A stretch of 36,347 nt of DNA from Nitrosarchaeum sp. (GTDB lineage: Archaea > Thermoproteota > Nitrososphaeria > Nitrososphaerales > Nitrosopumilaceae), in assembly GCA_023265135.1 (NCBI GenBank), contig JAHFUM010000011.1:1-36347 (forward strand), in the 5' to 3' direction. Both the position numbers and the translations under genes were made by a program. Under the pieces are notes generated by a model that made no database searches, was not told where the DNA came from, and was given only the letters and a program-made list of their open reading frames with translations. Positions 1 to 8,022 of the stretch are shown here, in pieces. Numbering within the stretch: the stretch's first letter is position 1; the number at the start of each line of letters is the position of its first letter.

Positions 1-570
1 GCTACTCTATTGCTAGTAGCTATTGCTGTGGTGGGCGGTGCATTGATTTTTTCATTCGCACAAGGTTACTTTACCAGCTCACAAACAAGCGGTAGACCAA
101 ACATAGAGCAGTACAAAATTGCTGGATATGACGCAAGCGATACCGGCCTTCTCAAATTACATGATGGCAATACAATGACTACTACTGCCTTTACAAACGG
201 TGGTACAGCTGGTCTAAAAGCTAACGATGTAATATCTGTATATGTAGAGAACAAGAGTGCTCAAAAGATCACAATAACTGATCTAATGTTTGCTGGCACC
301 AAGTATACCTATCTAAAAGGTACTGGAACCACTGTAATCTCAGCACTTGTAAACCCTGCAACTAGCGGTCAATTTGCATTAGTAACTGACGCAACAACAG
401 AGTTTTCATCTGCATCAACTGGTGCAGAATTCCAACCAGGACAATCAGGTACGTTGATAGTTAAAATAAAAGAAGACATCAAAGACGGGCGAGATGTACA
501 ACTGAAACTAACAACCGGTAACGGTAATGTTTTAGTAGGAACACTCATCGCTGGACAACAAGAGGGTTAA
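1..570 (+). CDS. Type IV pilin / archaellin-like surface filament protein, 5' end missing
   Basis: The reading frame is open from base 1, so the start lies before the window. The first visible residues (ATLLLVAIAVVGGALIFSF) form the hydrophobic helix expected just after a class III (prepilin/FlaK-type) signal peptide. A Gly/Thr/Ser-rich domain predicted to be beta-rich follows and ends in QQEG. This layout is shared by archaeal type IV pilins and archaellins, which are assembled outside the membrane on the conserved N-terminal helix. The cleavage site and any motor or assembly genes are outside the window, so I cannot tell archaellin from adhesion pilin. A T-rich tract follows the stop codon. 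Confidence 0.65.
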   Translation, partial: ATLLLVAIAVVGGALIFSFAQGYFTSSQTSGRPNIEQYKIAGYDASDTGLLKLHDGNTMTTTAFTNGGTAGLKANDVISVYVENKSAQKITITDLMFAGTKYTYLKGTGTTVISALVNPATSGQFALVTDATTEFSSASTGAEFQPGQSGTLIVKIKEDIKDGRDVQLKLTTGNGNVLVGTLIAGQQEG

Positions 571-577
571 TGACTAG

Positions 578-589
578 TTTTTTTATTTT
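578..589 (+). terminator. T-rich tract after the pilin gene, likely terminator
   Basis: The tract TTTTTTTATTTT begins 8 bases after the pilin stop codon and has no stem-loop. Archaeal RNA polymerase terminates on such non-template T tracts, so this is a plausible terminator. The remaining bases up to 783 hold no credible gene. Confidence 0.45.
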
Positions 590-783
590 CAAAACTCATT
601 TTGTGCCTAACTCTAAGAACTAATGCAAAAATGACGGATTAGCTTTTAGTTATTCGTACCATGAATCTATAATCGTGGGCGGATTACTCTGAAGTTCAAA
701 CATCATTCCAATGTATTTTTTATTTTTTGGGCATATGATATAAACCAACGAATAGATGATTTTTGGATATTTGAGAGAATCTA

Positions 784-1158
784 TCAAAATCTATGAAAAA
801 ATTCACATTCTGAAATTTTAAGTGGTTTTGTTTGAATCCACGTAATTGATCTTTGAAATAGTACTGTTTCTAATTTGAGAAATTCGGAAAAAGGCATTGG
901 GCGTGTTTTTACAGTATCTATGAGGCCAATCTCTTTTGCAATAGTCATTGCCTCAGATACAATACATTTTGCACGAAGAAAATTAGGATTTTTCATCATA
1001 GATGAATCTAATTCGTATTCTTGTGTGATCTCTTTTGGCTCAAATTCTCTACCCAGTGTAAGGGATTTTAGACATAGGGTAACCTGACGAGTAATATTTC
1101 TTCCATAATCTTTGTCAGGATCAAATGACTCTACTACCTTGTATCTTACGTGTACCAT
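784..1158 (-). CDS. Conserved small protein of unknown function (124 aa)
   Basis: I do not recognise a named family. The protein is charged and soluble, with no signal peptide or membrane segment. It starts MVHVRYKVVESFDPDKDYGRN, has a central region that looks alpha/beta, and ends in an aromatic, positively charged stretch. Codon use looks like its neighbours. It is divergent from the parvulin gene. On the minus strand a TATA-like GATATAG (1182-1188) sits about 27 bases before its ATG, consistent with a leaderless transcript and with a real gene. Confidence 0.6.
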   Translation of the reverse strand: MVHVRYKVVESFDPDKDYGRNITRQVTLCLKSLTLGREFEPKEITQEYELDSSMMKNPNFLRAKCIVSEAMTIAKEIGLIDTVKTRPMPFSEFLKLETVLFQRSITWIQTKPLKISECEFFHRF

Positions 1159-1181
1159 CTTCTACCAGTAAGAATAGAAAA

Positions 1182-1200
1182 CTATATCATTATAAAAAAA
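1182..1200. promoter_or_regulatory. Divergent TATA-like elements between the 124-aa gene and parvulin
   Basis: The 55-base gap between the two divergent starts holds CTATATC (1182-1188), about 27 bases upstream of the minus-strand start at 1158. TATAAAAAAA (1191-1200) lies upstream of the parvulin ATG at 1214, although its spacing of about 20 bases is short. The two elements are adjacent, so transcription factor binding for the two genes may compete. Confidence 0.4.
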
Positions 1201-1213
1201 CCCGTAAAAAAAT

Positions 1214-1489
1214 ATGAATAAAATAAAATGTTCACATATTTTGGTACAAAAACAAAGTGAGGCTTTAATGATTCAGGAACGTCTTAAAAATGGAGAAAAA
1301 TTTGGCAAGTTAGCAAAAGAACTATCAATTGACACAGGGAGTGCAAAAAAGGATGGAAACTTGGGATATTTTACAAAAGGGATGATGGTAAAACCATTTG
1401 AAGAGGCTGCTTTTAAATTGCAAATTGGTGAAACGTCTGAGCCAATTAAATCAGAGTTTGGATATCACATAATCAAAAGATTTGGATAA
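1214..1489 (+). CDS. Parvulin-type peptidyl-prolyl cis-trans isomerase, single domain
   Basis: This enzyme catalyses cis-trans isomerisation of peptide bonds before proline and helps folding. At 91 residues it is a bare PpiC/rotamase domain with no signal peptide, targeting helix or WW domain. Visible family motifs are the N-terminal CSHILV strand, the GGxLG-like turn as [11 protein letters not shown], the PFEEAAF helix and the C-terminal FGYHIIK strand with the conserved His. Minimal parvulins are known from the same lineage (CsPinA of Cenarchaeum, NmPin of Nitrosopumilus). It stands alone, divergent from the upstream gene. The family call is secure; the substrates are unknown. Confidence 0.93.
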   Translation: MNKIKCSHILVQKQSEALMIQERLKNGEKFGKLAKELSIDTGSAKKDGNLGYFTKGMMVKPFEEAAFKLQIGETSEPIKSEFGYHIIKRFG

Positions 1490-1498
1490 AACACAAAA

Positions 1499-1657
1499 TC
1501 AATTTGATTTAATTTGAGATTTTTGTATTTGATCAAAATCCAGGTTTATTTTTTCAGTGATTTTTTTGTAATCTTTGCGAATATCCTTGTGTAGCTGTTT
1601 TTCTTTTTTGAGTAAATCTTTGATTCCATTTAACGAATCAGTTTGTTTTGATGTCAA
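1499..1657 (-). CDS. Possible small charged helical protein (52 aa, TTG start)
   Basis: Reading the minus strand from a TTG at 1657 gives a 52-residue Lys/Asp/Gln-rich peptide (LTSKQTDSLNGIKDLLKKEK at its start, QIQKSQIKSN at its end). It is strongly helical and possibly coiled-coil. The frame is closed upstream by a stop at about 1684-1686 and contains no ATG. The gene would lie tail to tail with parvulin, with the two stops only 10 bases apart. The amphipathic pattern favours a real small gene, but the lack of an ATG and of any recognised family keeps confidence low. Confidence 0.35.
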   Translation of the reverse strand: MTSKQTDSLNGIKDLLKKEKQLHKDIRKDYKKITEKINLDFDQIQKSQIKSN

Positions 1658-1741
1658 TGCAGTTCTATTCCATATGAGATTTTAGAGATTTAAGATAAAT
1701 TTCCCGGTCTAAATTATCAAAATTAAAGACACAAATCAGCA

Positions 1742-3247
1742 TTACAGAAATGCGTCCAATCCAGTTCTTTGTGATTCAATTTCTTGATTTTTTTGCAAAA
1801 CTCTAGTCATCTTCTCACCCATTGATTTTGCAGCAGTCATCTTTCTTTTTCCAATCCAGTAATATGTCTCATCAATGGTATCTTTTGCAATCAGTACAAC
1901 TAATTTACCAATATCTTTTCTCCCAGTTCTACCTCTCCTTTGTACATAGCGAATTGAACTTGGAACATTATCATAAAAAATAACTTGGTTTACTTCAGAG
2001 ATATCCAAACCTTCTTCTCCAACACGTGTGGCAATCAATACCCGAAAAAGTCCATCGCGAAAATTTTGTACAGTTTCTATCTGCTTTTTTTGTTTTAACC
2101 CAGTCTCTCCAGATTTTCCAATCAGTATTGCAGCAGAGAACCCCATTTGGGTTAATTTGTTAAAAATTACATCCACAGAATCTCGATAGCTAGTAAATAT
2201 CAAAACTTTGCCAGGAACAGATTCAATAATTTCTTTTAGTTTTAGAATTTTAGAGTGCTCTATTCCTTTTGATTGTGCGTCTTTTGCAAGATGTATGGCT
2301 CTAGTAAAATTTGGATCAACTTCAAATAGTTCCTTTACTCCTGCACCTTTTTTTATTTTTGCACGCTCACAGAATTTTAAAAAAGATGTCACTCCATGAG
2401 CCTCCAATATATTTAACGCATAATGAATTCTAATTGCAGTAAATAGCGGTTTTGCTGACCGTCTGTTTTGATTTAGTACAAATTGCCTGATTCGCAACAA
2501 GGCAGACAGTGATTGCTGTTCTGCCAGTTTAATTCCATTTTTTCTCAGAGTGTCATATCGTTCATCTAAAGATAATTTTAGCAATGTCTGAATTGCTTTC
2601 ATTTCGGGTGGGAGTTCCACACTAATCCATTCAGTATTTGTCTCTTGTGTGTAAGGTTTTACATCAGGACTGTCTTCGGTTCTTTCTGCTACACTTGAAA
2701 CTCGTAGTTTTGTGAGAAGTTCAGTTGCTTTATCTTTTTCACTTGGGAGTGTTGCAGTCATGCCAAGAATTCTCAAATTAGAATTTGCAAATCTCTCTGC
2801 AATTCCAGAATATGCATAATCACCTACAGTTCGGTGAACCTCATCAAATATCACCAGATTGAATTGTTCAGGTGAAACAATTTGTCTGTCTAAATCATTT
2901 TTTGTAATTTCAGGAGTTGCGCAAATAACGCTACTGTTCCAAAGTTTTGTTCTTTTTGGTATCGGGTCTTCTCCAGTTATCAAAGAGACATCATCGATAG
3001 TAAGATGTTGTTTTAAAAATTCGTAGTGCTGATTGACTAAAACCCTAGTTGGTGCTAAAAATAAGATAGCCCCTGTTCCCTTTGATAGAAACTCTGCAAT
3101 TACTTGCAATGCGATTGCTGTCTTTCCCAGACCAGTTGGCAATACCACAATACAGTTTTCCTGCATTGCCTGATTTGCAAGATTTACCTGATAATCTCTT
3201 TTTTCAATAGAGTTTTTCTGGATGTATTTTTTTTCAATGTATTCCAT
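1742..3247 (-). CDS. Hef/FANCM-type superfamily 2 DNA helicase, nuclease-less
   Basis: This is an ATP-dependent helicase/translocase that acts on stalled forks and branched DNA. Visible motifs are KRDYQ (16-20), Walker A PTGLGKT (37-43), Walker B DEVHR (135-139) in a context typical of Hef (VGDYAYSGIAERF), motif III TATLP (164-168) and motif VI QRRGRTGR (436-443). Euryarchaeal Hef adds a C-terminal XPF-type nuclease. This 501-aa protein stops after the helicase and a short basic tail. Its last residues, RTGLDAFL, resemble a PCNA-interacting (PIP) peptide and nearly match the PolB C-terminus elsewhere in the window. The ATG at 3247 overlaps a weak upstream reading frame by 14 bases. Confidence 0.9.
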   Translation of the reverse strand: MEYIEKKYIQKNSIEKRDYQVNLANQAMQENCIVVLPTGLGKTAIALQVIAEFLSKGTGAILFLAPTRVLVNQHYEFLKQHLTIDDVSLITGEDPIPKRTKLWNSSVICATPEITKNDLDRQIVSPEQFNLVIFDEVHRTVGDYAYSGIAERFANSNLRILGMTATLPSEKDKATELLTKLRVSSVAERTEDSPDVKPYTQETNTEWISVELPPEMKAIQTLLKLSLDERYDTLRKNGIKLAEQQSLSALLRIRQFVLNQNRRSAKPLFTAIRIHYALNILEAHGVTSFLKFCERAKIKKGAGVKELFEVDPNFTRAIHLAKDAQSKGIEHSKILKLKEIIESVPGKVLIFTSYRDSVDVIFNKLTQMGFSAAILIGKSGETGLKQKKQIETVQNFRDGLFRVLIATRVGEEGLDISEVNQVIFYDNVPSSIRYVQRRGRTGRKDIGKLVVLIAKDTIDETYYWIGKRKMTAAKSMGEKMTRVLQKNQEIESQRTGLDAFL

Positions 3248-3446
3248 TCTCTGAGTTAAAGTCGGATTTTATTGATTTTATGCTTTCGTGTAGTAAAGTA
3301 TTAGCTATTGAATACTTTTCAGTTTCATTTTTGAAATAATGCGTGCTCAACAGAACAAATACAACATAAAAGAGAACCCAATTGAGAGATTTTAAGGCAC
3401 ATGTCGTGTCTTCAAAAATTTCATTATATCTGTAAACTATAATCAA
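3234..3446 (-). CDS. Doubtful small membrane protein upstream of the helicase (70 aa)
   Basis: This minus-strand frame overlaps the helicase start by 14 bases and has one hydrophobic stretch (NWVLFYVVFVLLSTHYF) flanked by polar residues. I recognise no family. It could be a single-pass membrane protein co-transcribed with the helicase, or chance coding in the roughly 280-base AT-rich gap that must also hold the promoters of the helicase and the divergent MFS gene. I lean towards spurious. Confidence 0.25.
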   Translation of the reverse strand: MIIVYRYNEIFEDTTCALKSLNWVLFYVVFVLLSTHYFKNETEKYSIANTLLHESIKSIKSDFNSENGIH

Positions 3447-3530
3447 TTCTTTTTGTTAATCTGTCAAATCTTCAAGTCACAATGTCTTTTTCAAGCCAAC
3501 ACATCAAAATAACATCCAGAGAGAACTGAT

Positions 3531-4808
3531 TTGAAATTAAAAGCAAGTAGAAAATGGATGTTTTTTGTCTTACCAGCAAGCATAACTGCAGAAGGACTTC
3601 ACATTGTCATTCCACTGTATGTTCTTTTTCTTGGTGGCAACGTAGTAGACGTAGGAATTGTGGTAGGACTTCACTATGCACTCTCAGCAATAGGTGCAGT
3701 TTTTTGGGGAAAAATCATTGACAAATATCATGTAAAGAGAAGCATACTGTTTATTTGTTTTTCAGCAATCACCATTTGCAGTATCGGATTATTTTTTACA
3801 ACTAGTTTGAGTGTGGTGTTTATAATTTCATCAGTTGCAGGATTTTTCATTATTGGAAAAAACCCAGTAACACAAATTCTGGTGATGGAATCAGTGTCAA
3901 ATAATCAATGGAGCAGATTGTTTACACAAATTTCAATCATTACTAGTTTTGGAAGTCTAACTGCATTTTTAGTTGGTTCTATTTGGGACACATTTTTTGA
4001 TCTTAGACCATACTTTGTCTTCTGTGCAGTTGTAAGTGCATTGGCTACAATTCTAAGTATGTGGGTAGGCAGTAAAAGCACTATAGAACGACACACAATA
4101 GTACACTCGATTCACGGCATAAGACATATTTTTGATCACACCAGGCTAAATTTTCAGTTTATCTTTACTAAAATTCCACACCCTCATGATTTTAAACCAA
4201 TCATATCAATTTTCCAAAGAAAGATGTCTCATGAGATAGGCATACTTTTTCTTACAAATTTCTTATTTTATTTTGGAAGCAATATTTTCTTTACAGCATT
4301 TATACCATTTCTAAAAAAATTTGATTTTACAAATTCAGAAGTTTTTCTAGTGTATATGATTCAGACAATGGTGTTGCTTACAATATTTTTCTTTGTTCCA
4401 CGCTTGATTTCAATTATTACAGAAGAACGTGCAACACAGATATCATATTTGCCAAGGGTCTTGGGAGTCATCATAGCTGCGTCATTGATTCCCACCGTAT
4501 CAGGAATTAATTCGCTGTTAATGGCAATGATTTCATCGTCTTTGATGGTAGCAGCGTTTTCTATCTTTAGTGTTTCAAATTCAATAATTATTTTCAAGTC
4601 AATTCCCAAAGGTTTTGAAGGAACGTATCTTGGAGTGAACAGCTTTATGACAGGAATAGGGATATTCCTGGGGGCCTTAACTGCAGGATACGTCTCACAC
4701 GCAATAAGTTATTCAGCAGCATTTACCATAGCAGTCTGCATCATACTATCATCACTAGTGATGTTTAGAATTTATTTAAAACATAGATTGTCTCATAGAA
4801 TTATTTAA
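3531..4808 (+). CDS. Major facilitator superfamily (MFS) transporter
   Basis: This is a polytopic inner-membrane secondary transporter of 425 aa with about 12 hydrophobic segments in two halves. A long polar loop (around residues 180-230, rich in His and Lys) separates the halves. The loop after TM2 reads GKIIDKYHVKRSI, matching the MFS signature between TM2 and TM3 (G-x-x-x-D-x-x-x-R-R/K). The start is TTG; no ATG lies in frame before the first membrane helix. It is divergent from the helicase and convergent with the PEFG-CTERM gene. The substrate cannot be deduced; sugar, drug or metabolite efflux are all possible. Confidence 0.85.
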   Translation: MKLKASRKWMFFVLPASITAEGLHIVIPLYVLFLGGNVVDVGIVVGLHYALSAIGAVFWGKIIDKYHVKRSILFICFSAITICSIGLFFTTSLSVVFIISSVAGFFIIGKNPVTQILVMESVSNNQWSRLFTQISIITSFGSLTAFLVGSIWDTFFDLRPYFVFCAVVSALATILSMWVGSKSTIERHTIVHSIHGIRHIFDHTRLNFQFIFTKIPHPHDFKPIISIFQRKMSHEIGILFLTNFLFYFGSNIFFTAFIPFLKKFDFTNSEVFLVYMIQTMVLLTIFFFVPRLISIITEERATQISYLPRVLGVIIAASLIPTVSGINSLLMAMISSSLMVAAFSIFSVSNSIIIFKSIPKGFEGTYLGVNSFMTGIGIFLGALTAGYVSHAISYSAAFTIAVCIILSSLVMFRIYLKHRLSHRII

Positions 4809-4861
4809 AATTAGTACGAGAGTTTTTGAATTAAAATTAGAAAAATAATTTAAATTATAAT

Positions 4862-5665
4862 CTAGTATCGTGGAACAATACAGAGTCGTGACTTTGAAGA
4901 TACTGCAATTATAGAAATAATTGCTGCAGCCAAAATCATTACTGCGATTGGTCCAAATTCAGGTACAACCACACCATTGCTTATCTCAACTTGTACTGAC
5001 TGTTTTAATTCAGAAGTTAGACCCTGATTTGCAGTTATAGTGTAAAGACCGTCTTCTTTCCACAATGGTCCTCCAGCATTGATTTTTGTTGAAAATTTAC
5101 CATTTACATCAGGTGTAACTTGTCCAACTGAAATCAAGTTACCTTTAGGTGAAGTTATGGTAAATGTAATGTCAGTTGATGAACTGCGTGTACTTCCAGT
5201 CACAGTAATTTCATGGTAACCATATTTTGATTCAACTGATAAAGCAATAACACTTGGTTTCTCAGTCATTCCAGGTTTAGTAGATTCAGTTGAAGGAACT
5301 GTTGGAGTGATAATGGGACCAGTAACTGTAAATTGTATTTGTGCAGTCTTTTCTGTATCTTCATGACTTGCAATTACAGTGTATACACCTTGCTTGAAAC
5401 TTGGAAGCGGCGCATGAATCAATCTTTTGAACATGCCATCATTATCAAATGATAATTGCGGAGTATAAACAATTTCACCATCAGGGGCAATAACTGTAAG
5501 AGTGACAGGTTTGAACTCAGAGACGCCAGTTATCTTACCGACAACTAGCACAGTATCTAAAGCATGTACTTCAGTTTGAGCAGAGCTTAACTCAATCATC
5601 GGTTCTGCAAATGCAGTAATTGGAATAAACATAGCAACTAAAACAAGCAATATGATCTTGAACAC
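4862..5665 (-). CDS. Secreted Ig-like surface protein with PEFG-CTERM sorting signal
   Basis: This is an exported protein of 267 aa. A signal peptide (MFKIILLVLVAMFIPITAFA) is followed by two related beta-sandwich domains (roughly 22-118 and 135-230) with macroglobulin/Ig-like strands such as VTLTVIAPDGEIVYTPQ and ITFTITSPKGNLISVG. The C-terminus has VPEFGP, a hydrophobic helix and a short tail with Lys/Arg. That is the PEFG-CTERM tripartite signal of ammonia-oxidising archaea, thought to be processed by an archaeosortase. The PEFG motif lies at residues 235-238. The tail after the helix (SSKSRLCIVPRY) is longer than the usual one or two basic residues. The role is probably in the cell envelope; the ligand is unknown. 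Confidence 0.82.
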   Translation of the reverse strand: MFKIILLVLVAMFIPITAFAEPMIELSSAQTEVHALDTVLVVGKITGVSEFKPVTLTVIAPDGEIVYTPQLSFDNDGMFKRLIHAPLPSFKQGVYTVIASHEDTEKTAQIQFTVTGPIITPTVPSTESTKPGMTEKPSVIALSVESKYGYHEITVTGSTRSSSTDITFTITSPKGNLISVGQVTPDVNGKFSTKINAGGPLWKEDGLYTITANQGLTSELKQSVQVEISNGVVVPEFGPIAVMILAAAIISIIAVSSKSRLCIVPRY

Positions 5666-5876
5666 TTTATTTATGAGAAACTGTTTGTATATTAATTATC
5701 CTATATAGTAAATTATAATCGTTTGATCTATATTTTAAAACAAAAACTAGATCTACAATTTTTTGAATTTATCTAGATCATTGAGAAAATTGATCGGATT
5801 TAAGTATCATCTTAAACATTCTGCCGTATATTTTATAAAATTATATCAAAAAGAGTTACAGGTTTATTTCAATGTA

Positions 5877-5984
5877 TTAAATTCCAATCTGATTAAATGG
5901 ATGATTTGTAATATCCTGGTGTATGTGGGCATGGACTTCTTGTTTGAATGTTAGGTCACATCTATAACATTTCCAGGATTTCAT
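5877..5984 (-). CDS. Small classical C2H2 zinc-finger protein (35 aa)
   Basis: From the ATG at 5984 the product is MKSWKCYRCDLTF and onward, with Cys-x2-Cys-x12-His-x5-His and a Phe four residues after the second Cys. That is the spacing of a classical C2H2 finger, predicted to bind one zinc and perhaps DNA, RNA or protein. I prefer this start over the longer one at 6065 because GTTATATGC (6006-6014) lies 26 bases upstream, as expected for a leaderless archaeal gene, and because residues before it have no finger homology. The longer form would abut the stop of the upstream transporter and could be translated from read-through mRNA. Confidence 0.6.
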   Translation of the reverse strand: MKSWKCYRCDLTFKQEVHAHIHQDITNHPFNQIGI

Positions 5985-6005
5985 ATTTGATAGTGGGTAA
6001 TTTTT

Positions 6006-6014
6006 GCATATAAC
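6006..6014 (-). promoter_or_regulatory. TATA-like box for the C2H2 zinc-finger gene
   Basis: On the minus strand this reads GTTATATGC. It is centred 26 bases before the ATG at 5984, the canonical archaeal TATA-to-start distance for a leaderless mRNA. It decides the choice of the shorter start. Confidence 0.45.
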
Positions 6015-6065
6015 AACAGCGTACAAATCATTCATCTTAATCATCAGTGAATTAACACCTAGCAA

Positions 6066-6791
6066 CTAGATGTGAATAATTCCTAAATTAGATAGCTCAC
6101 TGCCAATACCATAACCAATCAGGGCAATTCCAGTACCCAATCCTGCCATCTCCAAGCCTCCAACTATCATGCTAGTATTTGCCATTTTTGATTTTATCAC
6201 ACCGACACTAAAAGATGTAGAAATACTAACACCTATTGCAACTAAAAGCGCTTCAAATCCTGCAAGGAAAAAAAACGGCAATATAGGTAGCATTCCTCCA
6301 ATTAGAAATGAAACAAACATTCGAAATGCGCTTTTTAGCGGACTGCCAGCAATATCTAAATTCAAATTTAGTTCTTCAGTAAGCATGGTATCAAGCCATA
6401 CTTTCTTATCAGAAGTAATCTTATCTACAATCATTTCAAGTTCCTTTCCTGAAAATCCCTTTGCTTTGTAAATCTCTTCTATTTCGGTTCTTTCATCATC
6501 GGGTTTATTTTCAATTTCCCATTTCTCACGTTGTATTTCAGATGTCAATAATTGTCTTTGAGTTTTTACTGCAAGATAATTTTGCACAGCCATTGCTTTT
6601 GCACCAGTAAACATTCCAACTAGTGCAGCAAGAACAATTATGTTAGCAGAAACATCAGCTCCACCAACTCCAGCAGCAATACCTAGCGACGTATTAATTC
6701 CATCACCAAATCCAAAAACAAAATCCCGCATTGCACTTGATTCCTTAAGATGCGGTTCAAGATGTCGTGGTTCAGATATATCTCGCAACAA
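6066..6791 (-). CDS. VIT1/CCC1-family divalent metal (Fe/Mn) transporter
   Basis: This integral membrane protein of 241 aa belongs to the vacuolar iron transporter family, which moves Fe2+ or Mn2+ out of the cytosol. Family signs are FVFGFGDGINTSLGIAAGVGGA in helix 1, GMFTGAKAMAVQNYLAVKTQ around helix 2 (small residues plus the amphipathic start), a charged cytosolic metal-binding hairpin (about 85-135, rich in Glu, with EEIYKAKGFSGKELEMIV), and three C-terminal helices. The family usually has five membrane helices and that fits here. The zinc-finger frame follows immediately downstream. The metal specificity cannot be read from the sequence. Confidence 0.88.
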   Translation of the reverse strand: MLRDISEPRHLEPHLKESSAMRDFVFGFGDGINTSLGIAAGVGGADVSANIIVLAALVGMFTGAKAMAVQNYLAVKTQRQLLTSEIQREKWEIENKPDDERTEIEEIYKAKGFSGKELEMIVDKITSDKKVWLDTMLTEELNLNLDIAGSPLKSAFRMFVSFLIGGMLPILPFFFLAGFEALLVAIGVSISTSFSVGVIKSKMANTSMIVGGLEMAGLGTGIALIGYGIGSELSNLGIIHI

Positions 6792-6883
6792 ATATGCTTA
6801 AGACAACACCTTAATTGAGTTTTTGATAAGAATTAATTTTTCTAAAATAACAAATAACGCTATAGTTTTGGCAATTAGAAAAT

Positions 6884-7819
6884 CTAGTTAAAAATGGTGA
6901 TTGATTGATTAATCAACGACTTTGTTGGAATAACAATGCTTTCGTTTCTATCGTTTGTTACTATAACATGTAACAAGTGTGATGCAGTTATAGTTCCAGT
7001 GACATCGCCGATTTTTACTTTTTGACCTACTTTGAGAATAGAGCGTTGAGTTGATGCCCCCATTATGGAACCTGGCAGTATATCTTTTAGTGTAAATCCT
7101 ACCCCCACTGCAATTGATACACCTATGGCAATTGCAATGCTCCACGCAAAAGCAGATACCAGGATTGGAATTATAGTCTCGCCAACACCTAGTTGTGTAA
7201 AGCCAATCGCAAATACAATGGCATAGATAACTGCTTTAATTATTGATACGATAATTCTTGGGCTGCCAATTTGATGGTCTAATAATTGGTGCTCGATCCA
7301 CTTGCTGACATAACTGACAACAATGGAGCCAATTACAACAATTAATACAAATGCCAGGAGGTTTGGAACCCAGAGCCATAGGCTTGTGAGTCCCGAAGTA
7401 AGTTGCTCAAATTGGAGTGCATTGACTGCTGCAACTATGAAGAATAGATAGACAAACCATCGAATTGTGGCTGAAATTAGTTTTACAGAGTTAAACTTGC
7501 CATATACACCCTCTGCAAGATGCAAATCCTGATTTTTCTGACCTGTTTTTTGTAAAATGGCTGTTGCAGCCTTTGTTGAAGCTCTGCCTACTAGTTTACC
7601 AACTATGAATCCAATTATCAGCAAAATTGCAGCTGCAATAATTTTTGGAAGACTGTTTGCAACACTTACTGCAAATTCTTTTAATGCATCACTTGTTGGG
7701 ACAGAAATCCCTTCAATAAAATTTTCTTCTGCAAATGCAGAACCAAAACCGACTAAAATTAACGATAAAGATAAAATTGCAATCAAATTATTTTTTGAAC
7801 TATGCATTACTTTTTTCAA
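6884..7819 (-). CDS. MscS-like mechanosensitive channel / conserved TM-helix protein
   Basis: This membrane protein of 311 aa probably forms a small-conductance, tension-gated channel against osmotic shock. An N-terminal hydrophobic segment or signal (about 10-30, ending FGSAFAEE) is followed by the 'conserved TM helix' pattern PKIIAAAILLIIGFIVGKLVG, two or three more helices, and a Gly/Ala-rich pore-like helix (IAIAIGVSIAVGVGFTLKDIL). A short beta domain with VGQKVKIGDVTGTI matches the MscS beta domain. The large MscS C-terminal cytosolic vestibule is absent. An alternative start at the internal Met (residue 5, base 7807) is possible. Confidence 0.8.
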   Translation of the reverse strand: MKKVMHSSKNNLIAILSLSLILVGFGSAFAEENFIEGISVPTSDALKEFAVSVANSLPKIIAAAILLIIGFIVGKLVGRASTKAATAILQKTGQKNQDLHLAEGVYGKFNSVKLISATIRWFVYLFFIVAAVNALQFEQLTSGLTSLWLWVPNLLAFVLIVVIGSIVVSYVSKWIEHQLLDHQIGSPRIIVSIIKAVIYAIVFAIGFTQLGVGETIIPILVSAFAWSIAIAIGVSIAVGVGFTLKDILPGSIMGASTQRSILKVGQKVKIGDVTGTITASHLLHVIVTNDRNESIVIPTKSLINQSITIFN

Positions 7820-7862
7820 GCCATTTAATGAATTATTATACCTTGCTACTCAAAAATATGAA

Positions 7863-7955
7863 CTATACAACGTTTTTACATTCACATTTTTTTTGTTTAT
7901 CAGATCGTGTATATTTTAGTTTATTACATATTTCACAGTAAAGCTGATTTGTCAT
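7863..7955 (-). CDS. Possible 30-aa zinc-ribbon-like miniprotein
   Basis: The gap between the channel gene and the coiled-coil gene contains a 31-codon minus-strand frame with an ATG. The product starts MTNQLYCEICNKLKYTRSD and ends in KKCECKNVV. The four cysteines are arranged Cys-x2-Cys-x13-Cys-x-Cys, compatible with one structural zinc. The stop is 44 bases before the channel gene's ATG, on the same strand, so the two could share a transcript. There is no clear TATA box at ideal spacing. The cysteine pairing argues against chance, but the length is at the limit of what sequence alone can support. Confidence 0.4.
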   Translation of the reverse strand: MTNQLYCEICNKLKYTRSDKQKKCECKNVV

Positions 7956-8022
7956 AATAGATCATATGTGTGATAGTATTTCCGTCTTTAGTTTTTTAAT
8001 GATCTTAAAATTAAAAATTAAT

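Noticed and set aside
5763-5954. 63-codon plus-strand frame starting at TTG
   Set aside because: It overlaps the C2H2 zinc-finger gene on the opposite strand, has no recognisable motif and has a composition expected of AT-rich intergenic DNA.
7557-7941. Two plus-strand frames over the MscS-like gene start
   Set aside because: They are antisense to the signal peptide and TM region of a convincing gene and run into AT-rich DNA.
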